A stretch of DNA of 64,000 nt, taken from positions 1,682,374 to 1,746,373 of the forward strand of contig NC_020062.1 of NCBI RefSeq assembly GCF_000330885.1, written 5' to 3'. The stretch is from Rhizobium tropici CIAT 899 (GTDB lineage: Bacteria > Pseudomonadota > Alphaproteobacteria > Rhizobiales > Rhizobiaceae). Positions 60,166 through 64,000 of the stretch are shown piece by piece. Each line of letters opens with the position of its first letter. Within the stretch, counting starts at the first letter, position 1. Both the position numbers and the translations under genes were made by a program. The notes beneath the pieces are model-generated. The model did not search any database, was not told the origin of the DNA, and was given only the letters and a program-made list of their open reading frames with translations.

Positions 60166-61023
60166 TCACTTGCCCGCGCACAGGTCTTCGGTGCTCTTCG
60201 CGCGTGCGGCCTCGACGCTTTCGGCACTCAGACCATAGGACATCAGGATCTTCTTGTAGTCGTCGGTCTTCTTGAAAGCCTCGAGAGCGGTATTGAAGGC
60301 CTTGTAGAGTTCCTTGTCCTCAAGCCGGAAATCGAAGCCGCCATAGCTTCTGACCGACTTTCCGTTGATGACCGGGTCGGTAAACGGCTCGGCGTGCTCG
60401 ACATTCGTGCTGCCCTGAACGAGTTTGGCGACTGTCAGCTCGGTTGCCGCATAAGCGTCGGCGCGGCCGGTCTGGATCGTGGACAGCGCATCCGCATTCG
60501 CCTGGATCATGACGATCTGGGATTCCGGAATGCCGAGACCATGGAAGAAATCGAGCTGATCGGCACCGGACACGATCGCAACTTTCAGCGACGGATCCTT
60601 CTTGATGTCTTCATAGGAATGCAGCTTCTTCGGATTGCCCTTCGGCACCAATAGTCCCTCGCCATAGCTGGAGTTCGGCGTGGTGAACTGAACCTGCTTG
60701 CAGCGTTCGGGCAGGATGTTCTGCTCGGCGGCAACGAAGTCGAAGCGCTTGGCCTTCAGGCCGGGGATCAGCGAGCCGAAAGGCGTCACGGTCCAGTCGA
60801 CTTCCTTGACACCCATCGACTTCAGGACGGCAGCGGCGACATCGGGACCAATGCCCTTGGCGGCCCCGCTCTCGTCCATGTAGCTGTAAGGAACCTCGTT
60901 CGCGCTGGCGCCGCGGATGTAGCCATCCTTCTTGATCTGCTCGAGGCTGGCGGCATGGGCTGAAACGGCGAGACCAATGGTCAGGCCCATGGCGGCGATG
61001 CTGCGGTAAAAATTCGATCTCAT
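60166..61023 (-). CDS. ehuB: Ectoine/hydroxyectoine-binding protein EhuB
   Basis: 285 residues with a signal peptide (FYRSIAAMGLTIGLAVSAHA). The mature part reads LEQIKKDGYIRGASANEVPYS, then YMDESGAAKGIGPDVAAAVL, matching the EhuB family 3 group. VAAEQNILPERCKQVQF replaces the usual TxERxKxVxFS. Ectoine is held by an aromatic cage in the S. meliloti protein; the exact cage residues were not assigned here. GAGGAG precedes the ATG. Confidence 0.9.
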   Translation of the reverse strand: MRSNFYRSIAAMGLTIGLAVSAHAASLEQIKKDGYIRGASANEVPYSYMDESGAAKGIGPDVAAAVLKSMGVKEVDWTVTPFGSLIPGLKAKRFDFVAAEQNILPERCKQVQFTTPNSSYGEGLLVPKGNPKKLHSYEDIKKDPSLKVAIVSGADQLDFFHGLGIPESQIVMIQANADALSTIQTGRADAYAATELTVAKLVQGSTNVEHAEPFTDPVINGKSVRSYGGFDFRLEDKELYKAFNTALEAFKKTDDYKKILMSYGLSAESVEAARAKSTEDLCAGK

Positions 61024-61127
61024 GGTTCACTCCTCTGTGGTTGAAATTCGTCATCGGCTGTCCGGTTTTCCGGATCTTTGCCCATAACGGGGTGGTGACC
61101 CGCGCCGCGCTGTCACGGCACGGGAAT

Positions 61128-62138
61128 TCAAGGCGCCTCCGTCAAAGTTGCGACGACGGCCAGGCAATCCCCAGTCTTGATGAGCCCGGGGAAATGACGT
61201 GCGGCGAGAACACCGTCCAGCGCCGCCCGATAGTCAAAGGGCTCGGATCCGGTGCGGCCGATCGGATGGATGCGGGCGATGATCTCTCCTCGCGCGACCG
61301 TGTCGCCAAGATCCTTCAGCGGCTCGAAAAGACCCTCAGCCTCGGCGAAGACGAAGCAATCGGAGGACGGCATATCGAGCCATTGCGTCGCTTCGACCTC
61401 CGGCGCACCTGGGACAATTCCGGCGTGCTTCAGGACATTCAGAACGCCGCGCTTGGCAATGGAAGCCGTACGCGCCGATATGGTTCCACCGCCGGAAAGC
61501 TCGGTGGTCACAAAGACCTTGCCCATCTCCTCCGCCGCGGTGTCGTACATGCCGACGGCATCGATCTCGATCATCCGCATGGAATAGGGTGCGGAAAACG
61601 CGGCAACGCCATCGAAGCAGGCCTTTTCCTGCCCCTTGTCCGGCAGAGCATGCGCTGCGGCATAGGGCAGGAAATCAAGCGTCCGGCCGCCCGAATGAAA
61701 ATCGAGCACGATATCGGCAAGCGGCAGCAGGTAACGGGTAAAATAGTCGGCGATCTTCTCGGTTACGCTGCCGTCGGGCCGGCCGGGAAAACTCCGATTG
61801 AGATTACCCTTGTCGATCGGCGAGGTACGGGTGGCCGCCCGGAAAGCAGGGTAATTCATCGCAGGGACGATGATGATCCGCCCCTTGATCTCCTCCCGCT
61901 TCAGCGTGCGGGCGAGATCGAAGAGCGCGACGGGCCCTTCATATTCATCGCCGTGATTGGCCCCGGTTAAAAGCGCGGTCGGCCCTTCGCCGTTCCTGAT
62001 GACGCAGATCGGGATCATGATCGAACCCCAGGCGGAATCGTCGCGCGACCACGGAAGGCGTAGATGCCCGTGCTGGATGCCGTCGCAATCGAAATCGACT
62101 GTCGGCGTGATCGGCGATGGTCGTTTGGAAATGCTCAT
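61128..62138 (-). CDS. doeB: N-alpha-acetyl-L-2,4-diaminobutyrate deacetylase
   Basis: 336 residues from the ATG at 62138; ATG at 62147 adds three. The frame extends upstream into doeA in another reading and is not family-like there. The zinc site of the succinylglutamate desuccinylase/aspartoacylase family is visible: LLTGANHGDEYEGPVALF (His and Glu), FRAATRTSPIDKGNLNRSF and VLDFHSGG. It removes acetate from N-alpha-acetyl-diaminobutyrate made by DoeA. It is also called EutE in S. meliloti. It begins 17 bp after doeA. Confidence 0.92.
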   Translation of the reverse strand: MSISKRPSPITPTVDFDCDGIQHGHLRLPWSRDDSAWGSIMIPICVIRNGEGPTALLTGANHGDEYEGPVALFDLARTLKREEIKGRIIIVPAMNYPAFRAATRTSPIDKGNLNRSFPGRPDGSVTEKIADYFTRYLLPLADIVLDFHSGGRTLDFLPYAAAHALPDKGQEKACFDGVAAFSAPYSMRMIEIDAVGMYDTAAEEMGKVFVTTELSGGGTISARTASIAKRGVLNVLKHAGIVPGAPEVEATQWLDMPSSDCFVFAEAEGLFEPLKDLGDTVARGEIIARIHPIGRTGSEPFDYRAALDGVLAARHFPGLIKTGDCLAVVATLTEAP

Positions 62139-62155
62139 GCTGTTCATCTCAGATA

Positions 62156-63334
62156 TCACTTCACGACCAGTCGCCGGGGGACGTTGGAGAGGCACTCGAC
62201 GCCGCTCTCGGTGATGACGATGCTTTCGGTGATTTCCATACCCATGTCCTCCAGCCAGAGACCGGTCATGAAATGAAAGGTCATGCCCGGTAGCAATTCG
62301 GTGCGATCGCCGGGGCGCAGGCTCATGGTCCGCTCGCCCCAATCCGGCGGATAGGAAAGGCCGATCGGATAGCCCGTGCGGTTGTCCTTGACGATCCCGT
62401 ATTTCTTCAAGACCGCGAAGAAGGCGTTGGCAATGTCTTCGCAGACGTTACCTGGCTTGGCGGCGGCCAGGCCGGCCTCCATGCCCTCGAGCGTCGCCTT
62501 CTCCGCGTCGAGAAAGGCCTGCGTCGGCGTGCCGAGAAAGACGGTGCGCGACAGCGGGCAATGATAGCGGCGATAGCAGCCGGCGATCTCGAAGAAGGTA
62601 CCCTCGCCGCTCTTCATCGGCTTGTCGTCCCAGGTCAGATGCGGGGCGGAGGCATCCGCACCCGATGGCAGCAGCGGAACGATTGCGGCATAGTCCCCGC
62701 CGAAGCCGTCGACGCCGCGAATGCCGGCATCGTAGATTTCGGCGACAAGATCGGACTTGCGGATACCCGGCTCGACCTTTTCGACGATCCGCTGGTGCAT
62801 GGCTTCGACGATGCGACCCGCCTTGCGCATATAATCAAGCTCGGTCGGGCTTTTGACGGCGCGCTGCCAGTTCACGAGCCCTCTCGCATCCTTGAAACGG
62901 GCATTCGGCAGGTGTTTGACGAGTGAGGCATAGGCCGCGGCGGTGAACCAGTAATTGTCCATCTCGACGGCGATCGAGGCATTGGCCCAGCCGCGCTCCT
63001 CGATGATCTTCGAGAGCAGATCCATCGGATGGCGCTCGTTCGACTGCACATAGTGATCGGGATAGCCGATGATATTGTCGTCGGAGAGATAGGCCGTGCG
63101 CTTGGCGCCATTGGCATCCTGGCCGCGGCCGTACCAGATCGGCTCGCCGGAGCCTGGCACTAGGACGCATTGATGCACGTAAAAGGACCAGCCGTCATAA
63201 CCGGTAAGCCAGTGCATGTTGGACGGATCCGTCACGATGACGAGATCGACACCGGCTTTTTCCATGGCGCGGCGGGTCTTTTCGAGCCGCGCGGCATATT
63301 CGGCGCGGGTGAAATTGAGGGTCGGTTCGCTCAC
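62156..63334 (-). CDS. doeA: Ectoine hydrolase
   Basis: 392 residues from a GTG at 63334 with AGGAG eight bases upstream. Member of the peptidase M24/creatinase fold: N-terminal creatinase-like domain (RLEKTRRAMEKAGVDLVIV, DPSNMHWLTGYDGWSFYVHQ) and pita-bread catalytic domain (GGDYAAIVPLLPSG, EGTFFEIAGCYRRYHCPLSR, GMTFHFMTGLWLEDMGMEIT). DoeA opens the ectoine ring to N-alpha- (or N-gamma-) acetyl-diaminobutyrate. It is named EutD in S. meliloti. The start overlaps the end of eutC by 4 bases. Confidence 0.92.
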   Translation of the reverse strand: MSEPTLNFTRAEYAARLEKTRRAMEKAGVDLVIVTDPSNMHWLTGYDGWSFYVHQCVLVPGSGEPIWYGRGQDANGAKRTAYLSDDNIIGYPDHYVQSNERHPMDLLSKIIEERGWANASIAVEMDNYWFTAAAYASLVKHLPNARFKDARGLVNWQRAVKSPTELDYMRKAGRIVEAMHQRIVEKVEPGIRKSDLVAEIYDAGIRGVDGFGGDYAAIVPLLPSGADASAPHLTWDDKPMKSGEGTFFEIAGCYRRYHCPLSRTVFLGTPTQAFLDAEKATLEGMEAGLAAAKPGNVCEDIANAFFAVLKKYGIVKDNRTGYPIGLSYPPDWGERTMSLRPGDRTELLPGMTFHFMTGLWLEDMGMEITESIVITESGVECLSNVPRRLVVK

Positions 63335-64000
63335 GCTTGGTCTCCTGATGCTTTGGTCGTTTCGATCGCTTGGCCCACGCCCGCCGAGACGGCACGGCGA
63401 TGGGCAAGCGTGGCAATGGCGGTATCCTGGACGCCGGTCCCGGTGAGATCGCAAAGCGTGATCGCCGCGCGCGACCGGCGGCCGGCAATCTGACCCGAGA
63501 CGATGGCCCCGAGTTCGGGAAAATCGTCGGTCTCGCTCACAAGCCCTGTGGCGATCGCATGATGAAGCTCGCCCAGCCGCCGCGTCTGCTTCAGGCTGTC
63601 GGCGACGTAAGGCGCGGCCTTCGGAATAGTGGCCGGATCGATCTCGTTCTTGTGCTCGGCGTCGGAACCCATTGCGGTGATATGCTGGCCCGGCTGCAGC
63701 CAGCCGGCATCGAGGATCGGCCTGTCCGAAGGCGTCGTCGTCACGATGATATCGGCGCCCCGGCAGGCCTGTTCGGCATCGGCTTCAGCCGTTACCGGAA
63801 GGCCGAATTCGGCCGTCAATTCCGAAGCGAGCCTTTCGGCCTTTGCCAGATCCCGCGCCCAGATCCGGGCCGCCTCGATCGGCCGGACAAGCGTGAGCGC
63901 GCGCAATTGCAGGCGGGCTTGCATGCCAGCTCCCAAAATTGCAGCGATCCGGGCATCCGTCCGGGAAAGATGCCGCGCGGCGACGGCACCTGCCGCGGCG
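63331..64000 (-). CDS. eutC: Ornithine cyclodeaminase-like protein EutC, N-terminus cut by window edge
   Basis: The frame is open from the window edge; about 223 residues of a protein usually near 330 are present. The Rossmann motif AAILGAGMQARLQLRAL, then ARIWARDLAKAERLA, ADIIVTTTPSDRPIL and MGSDAEHKNEID identify the ornithine cyclodeaminase/mu-crystallin family. In ectoine clusters this gene (EutC) lies between eutB and doeA/eutD and probably helps convert hydroxyectoine intermediates to the ectoine route. GTGA overlap with doeA shows coupling. A later internal start is not expected. Confidence 0.88.
   Translation of the reverse strand, partial: AAAGAVAARHLSRTDARIAAILGAGMQARLQLRALTLVRPIEAARIWARDLAKAERLASELTAEFGLPVTAEADAEQACRGADIIVTTTPSDRPILDAGWLQPGQHITAMGSDAEHKNEIDPATIPKAAPYVADSLKQTRRLGELHHAIATGLVSETDDFPELGAIVSGQIAGRRSRAAITLCDLTGTGVQDTAIATLAHRRAVSAGVGQAIETTKASGDQA

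Noticed and set aside
1..64000. CRISPR arrays, tRNA or rRNA genes, replication origin (repABC), intact insertion sequences, phage genes
   Set aside because: No spaced repeat arrays, cloverleaf-type sequences, transposase motifs, RepA/B/C proteins or phage structural genes were recognised by reading; a tRNA or Rfam scan was not possible.

Overview
The window reads as Rhizobiaceae-type alphaproteobacterial DNA, most likely an accessory replicon (plasmid, chromid) or accessory chromosomal region. The reasons are high GC with strong third-position bias, many ABC importers each paired with a catabolic operon and its own GntR, DeoR, LysR or MocR regulator, an HWE-family sensor kinase, a csp-rpsU stress locus, and a pair of rhizobial-style intergenic repeats of about 100 bp. 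No rRNA, tRNA, CRISPR array, intact insertion sequence or phage gene was seen. The species cannot be fixed from sequence alone.

Layout. 1-6716: tail of a flavin reductase, a class I/II aminotransferase divergent from an agmatinase-like ureohydrolase, a zinc-ribbon protein, a VOC protein, a LysR regulator divergent from a PcaD-like hydrolase, and a membrane acyltransferase. 6842-8199: a receiver-only response regulator and an HWE kinase. 8200-8722: gene-free, with a decayed ETF-quinone oxidoreductase tail. 8723-15262: a GntR-led carbohydrate ABC operon ending in an aldo/keto reductase. 15424-16587: a diguanylate cyclase. 16784-16940: a broken solute-binding-protein remnant.

16975-27819 is a bipartite aromatic or hydroaromatic catabolic region. 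On the minus strand a GntR-led operon encodes a TIM-barrel protein (possible 3-dehydroshikimate dehydratase), a polar-amino-acid-type importer, a quinate/shikimate dehydrogenase-like protein, a CHMI-like tautomerase, type II dehydroquinase and a Gfo/Idh oxidoreductase. Divergently on the plus strand lie an intradiol dioxygenase, an HpaH-like hydratase, an HpaI-like aldolase and a leaderless binding-protein-like gene. The two promoters share an operator-like element. This is the best candidate in the window for an undescribed pathway.

27862-30347: a questin-oxidase-like/flavoprotein pair. 30589-39919: an uncharacterised carbohydrate system (importer, FGGY kinase, HAD phosphatase, SDR, DeoR regulator, BtpA/SgcQ protein). 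40306-44712: an SDR, an AraC regulator and two alpha/beta hydrolases. 45381-46500: cspA, S21 and two small basic or hypothetical proteins. 47139-52557: a CHASE2 adenylate cyclase, a FecR protein with a His/Asp-rich tail, and a cNMP-domain/thioredoxin-reductase-like flavoprotein that lacks the CxxC. The last two sit between inverted copies of the intergenic repeat.

52837-64000 is an ectoine/5-hydroxyectoine uptake and catabolism region: AsnC/Lrp (doeX-like), aldehyde dehydrogenase (doeC-like), aminotransferase (doeD-like) and the MocR regulator enuR on plus. Convergent on minus are eutC (cut by the window edge), doeA, doeB, ehuB, ehuC, ehuD and ehuA. Imported ectoine would be ring-opened by DoeA, deacetylated by DoeB, transaminated by DoeD and oxidised to aspartate by DoeC.
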